A stretch of DNA of 64,000 nucleotides from Microbacterium maritypicum (GCF_041529975.1 NZ_CP168030.1:2046001-2110000); one strand, 5' to 3'; counted from the first letter of the stretch, positions 1 to 8,859 are shown. Notes: generated by a model from the sequence alone, not told the origin. Numbers and translations: made by a program.

Positions 1-867
1 CTCGCCGGCCTCCCGCGCTGGCGGGCCGCTTCACTGAGCGTGCGGATCGGCCCCTACGTGCGAGAGGTGGTCCCGGATGAGGACCTCCCACGGGGTGTTC
101 TCCCGCTCGCGGGCACACTGCCCGCGAACGCCCGAACTCTGTGGGGCGGGCTGCGGGACGTGTTCGAGCGCATACTCGGAGGCGGAGAGGTGCTTCGGCG
201 GCGGCTCTCCCAGGCCGGTGTTTCGATGGAGCCGGCGACGTTCCGTGGCAGGCAGTTGGGCTGGGCGCTCGCCGGCATCGGGGCCGGCGCCGTCGTTCTG
301 ATCGTGCTCGCCCTGACCGGACGGCTGTCCGTTCCCACAGGCGTCATGCCGTTGCTGTGCGGCGCCGCCGCCGCGACCGCGTACGATCTGCAGCTGTCGG
401 CACGGGCCAAGGCGCGCCGCGTGCGTCTCACCGATGAGCTTCCGACGACCCTGGAGTTCCTGGCCCTGTGCCTGTCGGCAGGCGAGGGGTTCCTCGATGC
501 TCTGCGTCGTGTGGCCGCTGTCGGCTCCGGCGAGCTGACCGGCGAGCTCCGTGGCGTCGTGGTCGCGGTCGGCACCGGGTCGCCGCTCGCCGATGCGCTG
601 ACCGAGATGGCGAGACGCCTCGACCTGACCGCGCTGTCACGTGCCGTCGACCAGGTGATCGCCGCCCTCGAGCACGGGGCACCGCTCGCCGCCGTGCTGC
701 ATGCGCAGGCGGGAGACGCACGGGAAGACGCGAAGCGAACGCTCATCGAACAGGCAGGGCGCAAGGAGATCCTGATGCTGCTGCCGCTCGTCTTCCTCAT
801 CCTCCCGCTGTCGGTGCTGTTCGCCGTCTACCCGGGACTCTTCATCCTCCGACTCGGTATCGGCTGA
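1..867 (+). CDS. Tad pilus assembly protein TadC-like (GspF/T2SSF domain), 5' partial
   Basis: Inner-membrane platform protein of a Tad/Flp pilus. The frame is open to the left window edge, with a hydrophobic LAGLPRWR-like segment before the GTG at 40, so the gene probably starts outside the window. That GTG gives 275 aa, short for the usual 290-320 aa. A hydrophobic pair lies near residues 75-110 of the GTG form. The T2SSF core follows (RLTDELPTTLEFLALCLSAG, then RVAAVGSGEL). The C-terminal membrane helix is ILMLLPLVFLILPLSVLFAV. Four small pilin-like genes follow on the same strand, as in actinobacterial tad loci (tadA-tadB-tadC-pilin-tadE). The exact B/C paralogue is inferred from its position just before the pilin genes. 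Confidence 0.75.
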   Translation, partial: LAGLPRWRAASLSVRIGPYVREVVPDEDLPRGVLPLAGTLPANARTLWGGLRDVFERILGGGEVLRRRLSQAGVSMEPATFRGRQLGWALAGIGAGAVVLIVLALTGRLSVPTGVMPLLCGAAAATAYDLQLSARAKARRVRLTDELPTTLEFLALCLSAGEGFLDALRRVAAVGSGELTGELRGVVVAVGTGSPLADALTEMARRLDLTALSRAVDQVIAALEHGAPLAAVLHAQAGDAREDAKRTLIEQAGRKEILMLLPLVFLILPLSVLFAVYPGLFILRLGIG

Positions 868-900
868 TCGGCCATGATGATCGGCCATGAAAGGACGACC

Positions 901-1131
901 ATGTTTGCACCTTCACTGGACACCCGTCACCGACAGGGCACCCGGCGACGCTGGTGGCGCTCTGCAGCGAGCCGCGTCGACGCGTTCGCCCGCGACGAGA
1001 CCGGAGACGTACCCGGCTGGGTGCTCGTCACGCTGATGACCGCCGGATTGGTCGTCTTGATCTGGGCTGTGGCCGGTCCGGCGCTGACCACCCTGTTCGA
1101 GCAGGCGATCCAGCGCGTCTCCGGGCTCTGA
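901..1131 (+). CDS. Small Flp-pilin-like membrane protein of the Tad locus
   Basis: 76-aa protein with a basic N-terminus, the stretch ETGDVPGW, and one transmembrane helix (VLVTLMTAGLVVLIWAV). The size, single helix and acidic residue just before the helix fit a small Flp-type pilin or pseudopilin processed by a prepilin peptidase. ATG 901 is preferred over the in-frame ATGs at 874 and 877 because an AAAGGAC ribosome-binding site sits just before it. It lies 33 bases after the TadC-like gene and 1 base before the first TadE-like gene, so it is in the same operon. I recognise the locus better than the protein itself; major pilin versus minor component is undecided. Confidence 0.6.
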   Translation: MFAPSLDTRHRQGTRRRWWRSAASRVDAFARDETGDVPGWVLVTLMTAGLVVLIWAVAGPALTTLFEQAIQRVSGL

Positions 1132-1132
1132 C

Positions 1133-1534
1133 ATGCGCGTCGCGCGGGCACTGGCCGACGAACGCGGATCCAGCCCTGTCGAGTTCCTCCTGGTCGGCAC
1201 GCTCCTGACCGCACTGACGCTCGGAGTCCTCCAGCTCGCGCTCGCCGTGTACGTGCGCAACGTGGTCCACGACGCGGCCGTGGAGGGCGCGTATCACGCG
1301 GCCCTCGCCGACACGACTCAGGAGGAGGGGATCGAGCGCACCCAGGTGGTCATCACCCGGGCGATCGGTGCGTCGTATGCCGAAGACGTCCGGATCGGCT
1401 CCTCGGGCGCTCGAGGGCAGGAGACCGTCGACGTTCGAGTGCGCTCGACCTTCCCTCTGCTCGGACTGATCGGCGTACCTTTCGCGATGGAGGTGGAGGC
1501 GCATGCACCGGTGGAGGCGTTCGGTGATCGATGA
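1133..1534 (+). CDS. TadE-like pilus assembly protein (first copy)
   Basis: 133 aa. The N-terminus DERGSSPVEFLLVGTLLTAL is the TadE-type prepilin signature: a Gly-Ser turn, a Glu five residues into the hydrophobic stretch, then one membrane helix. A short extracytoplasmic domain follows (YVRNVVHDAAVEGAYHAALAD). Family members are minor pseudopilins needed for Tad pilus assembly. The gene follows the small pilin by 1 base, and its 3' end overlaps the next TadE-like gene by 32 bases, so translation is probably coupled. Confidence 0.75.
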   Translation: MRVARALADERGSSPVEFLLVGTLLTALTLGVLQLALAVYVRNVVHDAAVEGAYHAALADTTQEEGIERTQVVITRAIGASYAEDVRIGSSGARGQETVDVRVRSTFPLLGLIGVPFAMEVEAHAPVEAFGDR

Positions 1535-1958
1535 CGCCGGTTCCGCGGCGCTCGAGTTCATCACCGTCGGCGTGATCCTCCTGGTGCCGATGATCTACCT
1601 CGTCGTCGCACTCGGAACGATCCAGGAGCAGATTCTCGGAGCGGGGGCGGCCGCTCGCCACATCGCCCGCGCCATCGCGCAGGCTCCCGACGCCGCGTCG
1701 GCCGCGGCACGCGGCGACGTCGTGCTCGCACAGGTGATCGACGAGTACGGGCTCGATGCCGGCGCGGTCGATCTCACACTCTCCTGTCGCCCCACGGGCA
1801 CCGAATGCCCTTCTGCCGGAGCGACGATCATCGTCACCGTCGCCACGCGGGCGCGACTCCCGCTGGTGCCGGAGATCCTCGCCTTGGATCGATCCACCGC
1901 GGTGCCCGTGCAGGCGCAATCCGTGCAGAAGATGTCGAGGCTGTGGGGCTCGGAGTGA
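1503..1958 (+). CDS. TadE-like pilus assembly protein (second copy)
   Basis: 151 aa. The N-terminus DDAGSAALEFITVGVILLVPMIYLVVAL is again a TadE-type signature with a single helix. The rest is predicted extracytoplasmic and contains a Cys pair (LSCRPTGTECPS) that could form a disulfide. ATG 1503 has a GGAGGTGGAGG element upstream; GTG 1524, in frame and with GGAGG six bases upstream, is an equally plausible start. The end overlaps the next gene as GTGA. It probably forms a minor-pilin pair with the preceding gene. Confidence 0.72.
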   Translation: MHRWRRSVIDDAGSAALEFITVGVILLVPMIYLVVALGTIQEQILGAGAAARHIARAIAQAPDAASAAARGDVVLAQVIDEYGLDAGAVDLTLSCRPTGTECPSAGATIIVTVATRARLPLVPEILALDRSTAVPVQAQSVQKMSRLWGSE

Positions 1959-2395
1959 GCGGCCGCAGTATGCGCGGAGCGCGGGCGGCCGGCATGGGCG
2001 ATGACGGCAGCACGCTTCCGTTGATCCTCGGCTATGTGCTCCTCACCCTGGTGGTGATCTTCGTGTGTGTCTGCGCCACCGATCTCTATCTCGCGCAGAA
2101 GCGACTGGACGCGCTCGCCGACTCCGCCGCGCTCGCCGGGGCGGACGGATTCACCGTGCAGGCGATCGATGGTGCGGTTCGGGCCGAGCTGACGGATGCC
2201 GCGGTGACGGAGCAGGCGGCCGAGTTGGTGAGTGCATTGCCGGGGGAGGCGTCACTCGTCTCGGCCAGGACTCCGGACGGGGTGTCTGCGCGAGTGACCG
2301 TGGCGGCCTCGTGGCATCCGCCCCTGTTGTCCCCGTTCGTGCCCGACGGCGTCCGCCTGGAGTCCACGGCGACCAGTCGCACCGCGCTGCGTTGA
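1955..2395 (+). CDS. TadE/TadG-like secreted protein (Rv3654c-type)
   Basis: 146 aa from a GTG overlapping the previous stop (GTGA). It has one N-terminal helix (LILGYVLLTLVVIFVCVCATDLY) followed by LAQKRLDALADSAALAGADG, the hallmark of Flp pilus-assembly TadG-N/Rv3654c-type proteins that close actinobacterial tad operons. An extracytoplasmic domain of about 90 residues follows. The nearest in-frame ATGs are at 1970 and 1994. It is the last gene of the operon and is convergent with the NUDIX gene 13 bases away. Confidence 0.7.
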   Translation: MSGRSMRGARAAGMGDDGSTLPLILGYVLLTLVVIFVCVCATDLYLAQKRLDALADSAALAGADGFTVQAIDGAVRAELTDAAVTEQAAELVSALPGEASLVSARTPDGVSARVTVAASWHPPLLSPFVPDGVRLESTATSRTALR

Positions 2396-2408
2396 CGAGC
2401 GAGTCGGT

Positions 2409-2969
2409 TCAGCGGGGATCGCGTAGCTGCGCGAGCAGACCGTCGAGCCGGGGCTCGAGCTGTGGTGGTATCGCGGTAGGCAGCGCGTCGACCGGCCACC
2501 AGCGCAGATCCTCGGATTCGTCGCTGACGGTGAGCACTGCATCTCGATCGACCACGACGGCGATCCCGATGTCGAGGTGCGAGACGCAGGCACCGAAGCG
2601 GGAGGACAGCGCATGGTGGTCGAGGTCGTACGCGAGGGGAGCGGCCGGTGGGTCCGTCACGATACCGGTCTCCTCACGCAGCTCCCGCAGTGCTGCGCTC
2701 ACGACAGAGTCGTCGCCGCGCTCGACGTGACCCCCCGGCTGCACCCAGAACTGTCCCTTGCGGTGGAAGACGAGCAGCGTGTGTTGCAGCGAGGCGTCGA
2801 AGACCACGCACGAGGCGGTCAGATGATCCGGACCTGAGCCGCGATGCACCGGCCCCCGGGCCTCCCCGAAGAACGAGGCGAAGTCCGCGTGTGCGCGGCG
2901 GTCACGCTCGGAGCGGGGCACGAACGTCGAGACCAGACGATGGGCATCGGCCGTCAGATTCGTGATCAT
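2409..2969 (-). CDS. NUDIX hydrolase
   Basis: 186 aa. The NUDIX box is complete: GGHVERGD, then RELREETGI, giving G-x5-E-x7-REL-xEExGI for Mg-dependent hydrolysis of a nucleoside diphosphate linked to another moiety. The N-terminal 50 residues are helical and lack a recognised domain. The substrate cannot be read from sequence. ATG 2969 overlaps the stop of the upstream MFS gene as ATGA, so the two are cotranscribed. The open frame continues upstream through the MFS gene, but that part is an out-of-frame shadow. Confidence 0.85.
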   Translation of the reverse strand: MITNLTADAHRLVSTFVPRSERDRRAHADFASFFGEARGPVHRGSGPDHLTASCVVFDASLQHTLLVFHRKGQFWVQPGGHVERGDDSVVSAALRELREETGIVTDPPAAPLAYDLDHHALSSRFGACVSHLDIGIAVVVDRDAVLTVSDESEDLRWWPVDALPTAIPPQLEPRLDGLLAQLRDPR

Positions 2970-4258
2970 TCCGCACCCTCGTCGGTCGGGTTGTCGTTCG
3001 GTCGCTCCCGCGGTACGAACCTCGGTATCCAGCGCACGAACCCTGCCGCGCCGACGAGACCGATCACACCCATGGCGGCTGCGGCGAACGGCAGTGCGGC
3101 GACGGCGGTTATCGCCGAGACCAGCAACGGCGCGAGCGCACCGCCGGCATCGGTCAGCGTCCGCCAGGAGCCCAGGAAGGCGGCCGGCTCGCGCTTCGGG
3201 GCCACGTCCGCGCCGAGAGTCAGCAGGATGCCGCTGGACAGGCCGTTGCCGACGCCCAGCACCGCCGCGAACATCCCGAACCACAGCACCGCGGCGTCGA
3301 CATCGTGCGTGAACGACAGGGCGAGGAAGCCAGCACCCATCAGCACCATCGCGGGCATCGCCGCCCACAACCGCCCGAAGCGGTCCATCACCTGGCCACT
3401 CGCATAGAACAGCGCGAAGTCGATCGCGCCGGAGACGCCGACCACGAGGGCGATCGTCGAGGCATCCAGTCCCAGCGAGAGTCCCCACAGAGGGAGCACG
3501 ACCTGTCGGGCGGATCGGACGGCGGAGAGTGAGGCGGCGGCCAGTCCGAGGCGCCCGAGCACCGCGCGCTGTCGCCACATGGTCTGGAAGATCCCCAGCC
3601 GTTCGATCGTCGGGATGGATCCGCTCACGGCCTCACCGGAGTCCTCCAGATAGCGCTCGTGAGTGGTCGACGGAAGGGGAGCGATCGCTTTCTCGGGGTC
3701 GGGCCCGAAGAGGACCAGCACGACCATCACGACGAGGCAGCCCAGGAAGAACCAGATCGCCGCACTCTCGCTGCCGAAGAGCTGCAGGAGCCCGGCGGCG
3801 ACGAACGGCCCGATGAAGATTCCAAGGCGGAAGCTGCCGCCGAGCAGCGAGAGGGAGCGCGCACGGAAGGCGACCGGCACGCGGGTGGTCATGAACGCGT
3901 GACGGGCGAGGCCGAAGGCCGCCGCGCAGATGCCGAGCAGGAACACCGACGCCGCGAGCACACCGAGCGAGGGCGCGAACACCATCCCGATCCCTGCGAT
4001 GATCGCGATCACGCCGGCGATTACCATCGTGTACCGCTCGCCGATCCTGCCCACCGCCCATCCGGCAGGGAGGTTGCCGCACAGCTGGCCGATCACCAAC
4101 GCCGACGCCACGAGCGCGGCGAACGCCACGTCTGCGCCCATGGATGCCGCCAGCACCGGGATGAGCGGGATCACGGCGCCCTCGCCGAGCGCGAACAGGA
4201 CCGTCGGCAGGTACACCATGGGCCCGAACTGTCGAAGGACCGCCGATGCACTGCTCAC
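2966..4258 (-). CDS. MFS transporter
   Basis: 430-aa major facilitator with about 12 hydrophobic helices. The cytoplasmic loop after helix 2 reads PAGWAVGRIGERYTM, a degenerate MFS motif A (GxLaDrxGrr). A hydrophilic central loop (near residues 185-225) divides the two halves. Probably a drug or metabolite exporter; the substrate is unknown. It starts at GTG 4258 with a TAGCGT box exactly 6 bases upstream on the minus strand and no Shine-Dalgarno, suggesting a leaderless mRNA. It is divergent from prfB and overlaps the NUDIX gene by 4 bases. Confidence 0.85.
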   Translation of the reverse strand: MSSASAVLRQFGPMVYLPTVLFALGEGAVIPLIPVLAASMGADVAFAALVASALVIGQLCGNLPAGWAVGRIGERYTMVIAGVIAIIAGIGMVFAPSLGVLAASVFLLGICAAAFGLARHAFMTTRVPVAFRARSLSLLGGSFRLGIFIGPFVAAGLLQLFGSESAAIWFFLGCLVVMVVLVLFGPDPEKAIAPLPSTTHERYLEDSGEAVSGSIPTIERLGIFQTMWRQRAVLGRLGLAAASLSAVRSARQVVLPLWGLSLGLDASTIALVVGVSGAIDFALFYASGQVMDRFGRLWAAMPAMVLMGAGFLALSFTHDVDAAVLWFGMFAAVLGVGNGLSSGILLTLGADVAPKREPAAFLGSWRTLTDAGGALAPLLVSAITAVAALPFAAAAMGVIGLVGAAGFVRWIPRFVPRERPNDNPTDEGAE

Positions 4259-4337
4259 GTCTTCACGCTACTCCGGCCGATGTGCCGTCGAAGACGAGGT
4301 CCCCGTGCGTGCGGGCGGCACGTTAGGCTGAGGTGTC

Positions 4338-5447
4338 ATGCTCGAACTAGATCTCTCCGCCGAAATCCAGGCGCTCAGGCACACCTTCGGCGACATCAGC
4401 GAGGTCGTCGATGTCTCCCGTCTCCGCGACGACATCGCGCGTCTCAGCGAGGAGGCGGGTGCCCCCGACCTCTGGGACGACACCGAGAACGCGCAGAAGG
4501 TCACCAGCGCACTCAGCCACCGTCAGTCCGAGCTCGCCCGCATCACCGGCATCGCGCAGCGTCTCGACGACCTCGAGGTGCTCGTGGGTCTCGCGAACGA
4601 GATGGGGGATGAGGAGTCCGCGCAGGAGGCTCGCACCGAACTCGCCTCGCTCACCGACCTGATCAACCAGCTCGAGGTGCAGACTCTGCTCGACGGCGAG
4701 TACGACGAGCGCAGCGCCATCATCACCATCCGCTCCGGTGCGGGCGGCGACGACGCCACCGACTTCGCCGAGATGCTGATGCGCATGTACCTGCGCTGGG
4801 CCGAGCGCCACAAGTACCCGGTCAAGGTCATGGACACCTCCTACGCGGAGGGCGCCGGCATCAAGTCGGCGACGTTCGAGATCGACGCGCCCTACGCGTT
4901 CGGCACCATCTCGGTCGAGGCCGGCACCCACCGTCTGGCCCGCATCAGCCCGTTCGGATCAGCCGACAAGCGTCAGACGTCGTTCGCCGCGGTCGAGGTC
5001 ATCCCGCTGATGGAGGAGGCGACCGAGGTCGACATCCCCGAGAACGACATCCGCGTCGATGTGTTCCGGTCCTCCGGCCCCGGCGGTCAGTCGGTCAACA
5101 CGACCGACTCCGCTGTGCGCCTGACGCACCTTCCGACCGGCATCGTCGTGTCGATGCAGAACGAGAAGTCGCAGATTCAGAACCGCGCCGCCGCCATGCG
5201 CGTGCTGCAGACCCGACTGCTGCTGTTGCAGAAGGAACAGGAAGCAGCGAAGAAGAAGGAGCTCGCGGGCAACATCACCGCGAGCTGGGGTGACCAGATG
5301 CGCTCGTACTTCCTCTATGGCCAGCAGCTGGTGAAGGATCTGCGCACCGGCCAGGAGTCGGGCAACCCGGCTGCCGTGTTCGACGGAGACCTGGATGACT
5401 TCATCTCCGCGGGCATCCGCTGGCGCAAGCGCAAGATCGAAGACTGA
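4338..5447 (+). CDS. prfB: Peptide chain release factor 2
   Basis: 369 aa, full length. It terminates translation at UGA/UAA. The GGQ motif ([14 protein letters not shown], about residue 250) triggers peptidyl-tRNA hydrolysis, and the SPF tripeptide ([11 protein letters not shown], about residue 205) is the RF2-type stop-codon reader. The frame is uninterrupted, so the programmed +1 frameshift found in E. coli prfB is absent. TAGGCT lies 8 bases before ATG 4338; GAGG within that gap could also act as a weak ribosome-binding site. A strong terminator follows directly. In many actinobacteria prfB is followed by ftsEX-smpB; here two opposite-strand genes intervene. Confidence 0.97.
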   Translation: MLELDLSAEIQALRHTFGDISEVVDVSRLRDDIARLSEEAGAPDLWDDTENAQKVTSALSHRQSELARITGIAQRLDDLEVLVGLANEMGDEESAQEARTELASLTDLINQLEVQTLLDGEYDERSAIITIRSGAGGDDATDFAEMLMRMYLRWAERHKYPVKVMDTSYAEGAGIKSATFEIDAPYAFGTISVEAGTHRLARISPFGSADKRQTSFAAVEVIPLMEEATEVDIPENDIRVDVFRSSGPGGQSVNTTDSAVRLTHLPTGIVVSMQNEKSQIQNRAAAMRVLQTRLLLLQKEQEAAKKKELAGNITASWGDQMRSYFLYGQQLVKDLRTGQESGNPAAVFDGDLDDFISAGIRWRKRKIED

Positions 5448-5454
5448 ATCCATG

Positions 5455-5487
5455 AAGAAGGCCCCGGATCACTCCGGGGCCTTCTTC
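5455..5487 (+). terminator. Intrinsic terminator after prfB, probably bidirectional
   Basis: Perfect 13-bp stem, 5455-5467 paired with 5474-5486 (AAGAAGGCCCCGG with its complement), and a 6-base loop. The outer AAGAA/TTCTT pairs give a T-rich 3' side on plus and, on minus, serve the convergent DUF2510 gene ending at 5498. Confidence 0.85.
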
Positions 5488-5497
5488 GTGTGACTCG

Positions 5498-6454
5498 TCA
5501 GTATTTCGCACCCTCGAGAGTGCCGGTCACGTCTTCATAGCTGTACAGGATGCACTGGACGGTGCGATCGTCCGCGCGGGCCCAGGAGGTCTCCGTCGGC
5601 TGATAGGTGTAGAAATCCAGCACCGAGTCTTCGTAGGCGATGCCGACGTATGCGTCGAAGTGCGAGGCGCAGCCGTCCCATGCCGCTTCGCCGAGAGCAT
5701 CGTCGCCGGGGAACGCCTCCTCATCGACCTCGAAGATGAAGTACACCTCATCCGTATGCGGCCGCTCGCACGGGACGACGGGCAACTCGTAGATCTGACC
5801 CGTGTCCTCGTAGTCGACGAACGGCAGGCAGTCGCCGACCTCGAGCTCGGCGAAGGGCACCATCTCGGCACCCTCGATCGACGCGGGGTCCGTGCGCTCC
5901 TCGGCGCTCGCAGCGGCGTCGGCCGGGGCCGAGACGGTCGCGAGCAGCAGCAGCGACACGGCGAACGCCAGGAGCGCTCCGATCGCCGACACCACCAGCC
6001 CCGTGATCCCCGGCCACTTGCGGCCGCGGAGGAACAGGGACACGAGCGACAGCACGAATCCGACGCCGAGAAGCGCCCAGCCGACGATCGAGATCACCGG
6101 GATGCAGGCGCACACGACGCCGACGACCACCACGGCGAGACCGATGATTCCGAGCACCGACACTCCGGGCGCGGGTGGCTGCGGTGCCGGCGCACCCCAC
6201 GCTCCGCCGGGTGCTCCGACGAGGTCGGGCGCGATCACCCGCTCGGTCGACACCCCCGACGAGGGCAGCGTGTAGGGCGGGGTGAACGGCGCTGCGGCGG
6301 GCGACGGCACGGCGGAGGCAACCGGCTCGGCCGACGGTCGTTCCGGGGCCACCGGCGCATCGTCGGAGGTCCGCACGTGCGCGGTCCACTGCGTGCCGTC
6401 CCACCACCGCAGGCTGCCGGAGCCGTCGTCATACCAGCCGGCAGGCGTCGTCAT
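5498..6454 (-). CDS. DUF2510 / DUF4190-like / septum-formation-domain membrane protein
   Basis: 318 aa. Residues 3-30 form a DUF2510 module (AGWYDDGSGSLRWWDGTQW). A Pro/Ala-rich linker follows to about residue 110. Two membrane helices near residues 110-185 look like DUF4190. The C-terminal domain opens with VGDCLPFVDYED and contains VVPCERPHTDEVYF, matching the Septum_form family. That family name reflects homologs near division genes and is not a proven role. ATG 6454 was chosen because DUF2510 proteins begin right at MTTPAGWY. It is tandem with a paralogue 25 bases upstream. Confidence 0.75.
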   Translation of the reverse strand: MTTPAGWYDDGSGSLRWWDGTQWTAHVRTSDDAPVAPERPSAEPVASAVPSPAAAPFTPPYTLPSSGVSTERVIAPDLVGAPGGAWGAPAPQPPAPGVSVLGIIGLAVVVVGVVCACIPVISIVGWALLGVGFVLSLVSLFLRGRKWPGITGLVVSAIGALLAFAVSLLLLATVSAPADAAASAEERTDPASIEGAEMVPFAELEVGDCLPFVDYEDTGQIYELPVVPCERPHTDEVYFIFEVDEEAFPGDDALGEAAWDGCASHFDAYVGIAYEDSVLDFYTYQPTETSWARADDRTVQCILYSYEDVTGTLEGAKY

Positions 6455-6479
6455 CAGATGGTTCCGCTCGTCCGACGGC

Positions 6480-7532
6480 TCAGGGGACGAAGCACGCGGT
6501 GATGGCTTCGGTGTCGCCCAGTACCTCGGCGAAACCGTACGCGGCGTCGACATCCGTCAGCGTGCCGTCGCTCTCCGCGATCGCGCGCAGCGTCGAGTTG
6601 TCGAGCTCGGACTCGACGAGAAGGTCCGAGAGGCACGTGATCTGCGGCTCGGTGTAGCCCTCCGTGCCTTCGGCGGCCAGGATCGCGGTCAGTCCGACCG
6701 CCACCTCGGCCGAGGTGGGACGCGTGCCGTCGTCGGCGCCGTCCGTCCCGTCGGTCTCGCCCGGCTCGGTGGCTTCGATCGACGGCGAGGAGCTGGGCAG
6801 GTTGTTCATCTCTTCACTCGCGTTCTGGGCGATAGCGAAGAAGAAGACGAAGAACATCACGGCGCTGATGATGCCGCCGACCACGGAGAGGATCAGGCCG
6901 GCGATCCCCGGCCACTTCTTCCCCTTCAGGAAGAGCGAGATGAGGGAGACGATGAAGCCCGCGCCGAGGAGGATGAAGCCGATGAAGCCGATCAGCGGGA
7001 TGAACGCCAGGATCGTGCCGACGGCCGACAGCCCGAGTCCGACGAGTCCGAGCACCGACGGCTTCTTCGGAGCTTCCGGCTCGGTCTGCACGTACGGGGC
7101 AGCTGCGGGATAGCCGGAGGCTGCGCCCGCGCCGGGGTATGCCGGAGCCGCGCCCGGGTAGCTCGACACGGGCTGTTCCGGCGTGGCCGTGGGGGAGTAG
7201 TCCGGCGCTGCCGGGGCCGCGTAGGCGGCCACGTCGTCGCCGAGCGGTGTGGTCGCGGCGGTCGGCGCCTCGGCGGAGGTGCGGATCACGGTGTCATCGG
7301 TGGACGGTGCCTCCGGTGCGTCATAAGAGGGCTCCTCGTCGACGGCGGGAGCGTCGGTCGCCGGTGTCTCGATTCCGGTCGACGCCTCGGCGGCATCCGG
7401 TGCCACCGGTGCCGACTCCGCATCGGCTGCGGCGGTCGCGTCCGGAGCGAAGTGCTCCGTCCACTGCTCACCGTCCCACCACCGCTGGCGTCCGCTGCCG
7501 TCGTCGTACCAACCTGCAGGTGTCGTGCTCAT
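6480..7532 (-). CDS. DUF2510 / DUF4190-like membrane protein (paralogue)
   Basis: 350 aa. The N-terminal DUF2510 module (AGWYDDGSGRQRWWDGEQW) is nearly identical to that of the next gene. A long acidic, Ala/Pro/Thr-rich disordered stretch (about 35-160) follows, then two membrane helices (VLGLVGLGLSAVGTILAFIPL and the following segment). The extracytoplasmic end is an alpha-helical domain of about 80 residues with two cysteines (ITCLSDLL, ITACFVP). That end is unrelated to the Septum_form end of its neighbour. ATG 7532 has a GGGGGA ribosome-binding site. The function is unknown. Confidence 0.72.
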   Translation of the reverse strand: MSTTPAGWYDDGSGRQRWWDGEQWTEHFAPDATAAADAESAPVAPDAAEASTGIETPATDAPAVDEEPSYDAPEAPSTDDTVIRTSAEAPTAATTPLGDDVAAYAAPAAPDYSPTATPEQPVSSYPGAAPAYPGAGAASGYPAAAPYVQTEPEAPKKPSVLGLVGLGLSAVGTILAFIPLIGFIGFILLGAGFIVSLISLFLKGKKWPGIAGLILSVVGGIISAVMFFVFFFAIAQNASEEMNNLPSSSPSIEATEPGETDGTDGADDGTRPTSAEVAVGLTAILAAEGTEGYTEPQITCLSDLLVESELDNSTLRAIAESDGTLTDVDAAYGFAEVLGDTEAITACFVP

Positions 7533-7716
7533 GGGTCCCCCTCGAAGACGATTCGGCCGCTCCATGGTGCGACCGCACCCTTATGTATAGCAGTGGCCGG
7601 TGACTTCGCAGGGAGTTCCTGATGGGGAGCAATCCCCATGCTCTCCGGATGCGGACGCGCCGGTGCGGGGTGTCGCTCGCGGTCAGCAGGAGGGGCGCGC
7701 TTAGGCTCGAACCGTC

Positions 7717-8859
7717 ATGATTCGGTTCGAGAACGTCACGAAACGCTACCGCGGGACGTCGAAGCCCGCCCTCTCCGGTGTCGACTTCGAAGTGCAACGC
7801 GGGGAGTTCGTCTTCCTCGTCGGCGCCTCGGGCTCCGGCAAGTCCTCCTGTCTTCGTCTGATCCTGCGCGAAGACGTACCGACGGCAGGCCGCGTCGCCG
7901 TGCTCGGTCGGGATCTCCGCTCGCTCGCCAACCGCAAGGTGCCCTACTTCCGGCGCCACATCGGTTCGGTGTTCCAGGACTTCCGCCTCCTGCCGTCGAA
8001 GACGGTCTACCAGAACGTCGCCTTCACCCTGCAGGTGACCGGCTCTTCGCGCGGATTCATCCAGCAGGCAGTGCCCGAGGCACTCGCGCTCGTGGGACTC
8101 GACGGCAAGCAGAAGCGCATGCCGCATGAGCTGTCCGGCGGCGAGCAGCAGCGCGTCGCGATCGCTCGTGCCCTCGTCAATCGTCCGCAGGTGCTGCTCG
8201 CCGACGAGCCCACAGGCAACCTCGACCCTGCGACCTCCGTCGACATCATGCAGCTTCTCGCTCGCATCAACGCCGGCGGCACGACCGTGCTGATGGCTAC
8301 GCACGAGGCCGGCTTCGTCGACCAGATGCAGCGCCGGGTGATCGAGCTGCGCGACGGCGAGATGGTGCGTGACGAGGTTCACGGCGGATACGGCGACACC
8401 TCCAACATCCCGCGCCTCGTGCCGGAGAAGGTGCGCGGTGCTGCCGCCGCAGCGGCGTTGACGGCGGTGCAGGAGGTCCAGCGTCAGACGGCGGACCTCT
8501 CCTCGGTCCGCGCTGCCTTGGCCGAGGAGCTCAGCTCCCAGCGGAAGGCCGCCGCAGACGAGCGCGCCTCGGATGCTCCGGCAGGTGCTCCGCAGAAGGC
8601 CGAACCCCCGCGCACGGTCGAGCCACCGGAGTCGAGCGCCGTCCCGGCGACCGGCGCCATCGCCGCTGTCGTGGAGCCGCCGACCGTCGTGGAACCACCG
8701 GCCGTCGTCGAGCCGCCGACCGTGACGGAGCCGCCGGCGGTCGTCCGACCGCGCACGCACCCGATCACCCTGCCCACCGTCGATGTCGCCGAGCTCGGAG
8801 TCGCAGATCGCCTCGGGCTCTCCGACGAAGACGACGAGGAAGTGGGCCCGACCTCATGA
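7717..8859 (+). CDS. ftsE: Cell-division ATP-binding protein FtsE with long C-terminal tail
   Basis: 380 aa. The first ~230 residues are a standard FtsE ATPase: Walker A GASGSGKSSCL, Q-loop VFQDFRLLPSKTV, signature [15 protein letters not shown], Walker B VLLADEPTGNLD. FtsEX regulates peptidoglycan hydrolases at the septum. The remaining ~150 residues are extra: a helical region, then a Pro/Glu/Val repeat (EPPTVVEPPAVVEPP) and an acidic end (DEDDEEVGPTS). TAGGCT lies 9 bases before ATG 7717 and no ribosome-binding site is visible. It overlaps ftsX as ATGA. Confidence 0.95.
   Translation: MIRFENVTKRYRGTSKPALSGVDFEVQRGEFVFLVGASGSGKSSCLRLILREDVPTAGRVAVLGRDLRSLANRKVPYFRRHIGSVFQDFRLLPSKTVYQNVAFTLQVTGSSRGFIQQAVPEALALVGLDGKQKRMPHELSGGEQQRVAIARALVNRPQVLLADEPTGNLDPATSVDIMQLLARINAGGTTVLMATHEAGFVDQMQRRVIELRDGEMVRDEVHGGYGDTSNIPRLVPEKVRGAAAAAALTAVQEVQRQTADLSSVRAALAEELSSQRKAAADERASDAPAGAPQKAEPPRTVEPPESSAVPATGAIAAVVEPPTVVEPPAVVEPPTVTEPPAVVRPRTHPITLPTVDVAELGVADRLGLSDEDDEEVGPTS

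Noticed and set aside
2409..3578. 389-aa minus-strand frame covering the NUDIX and part of the MFS gene
   Set aside because: Only the part after ATG 2969 matches NUDIX; the rest is an Arg-rich shadow of the MFS gene.
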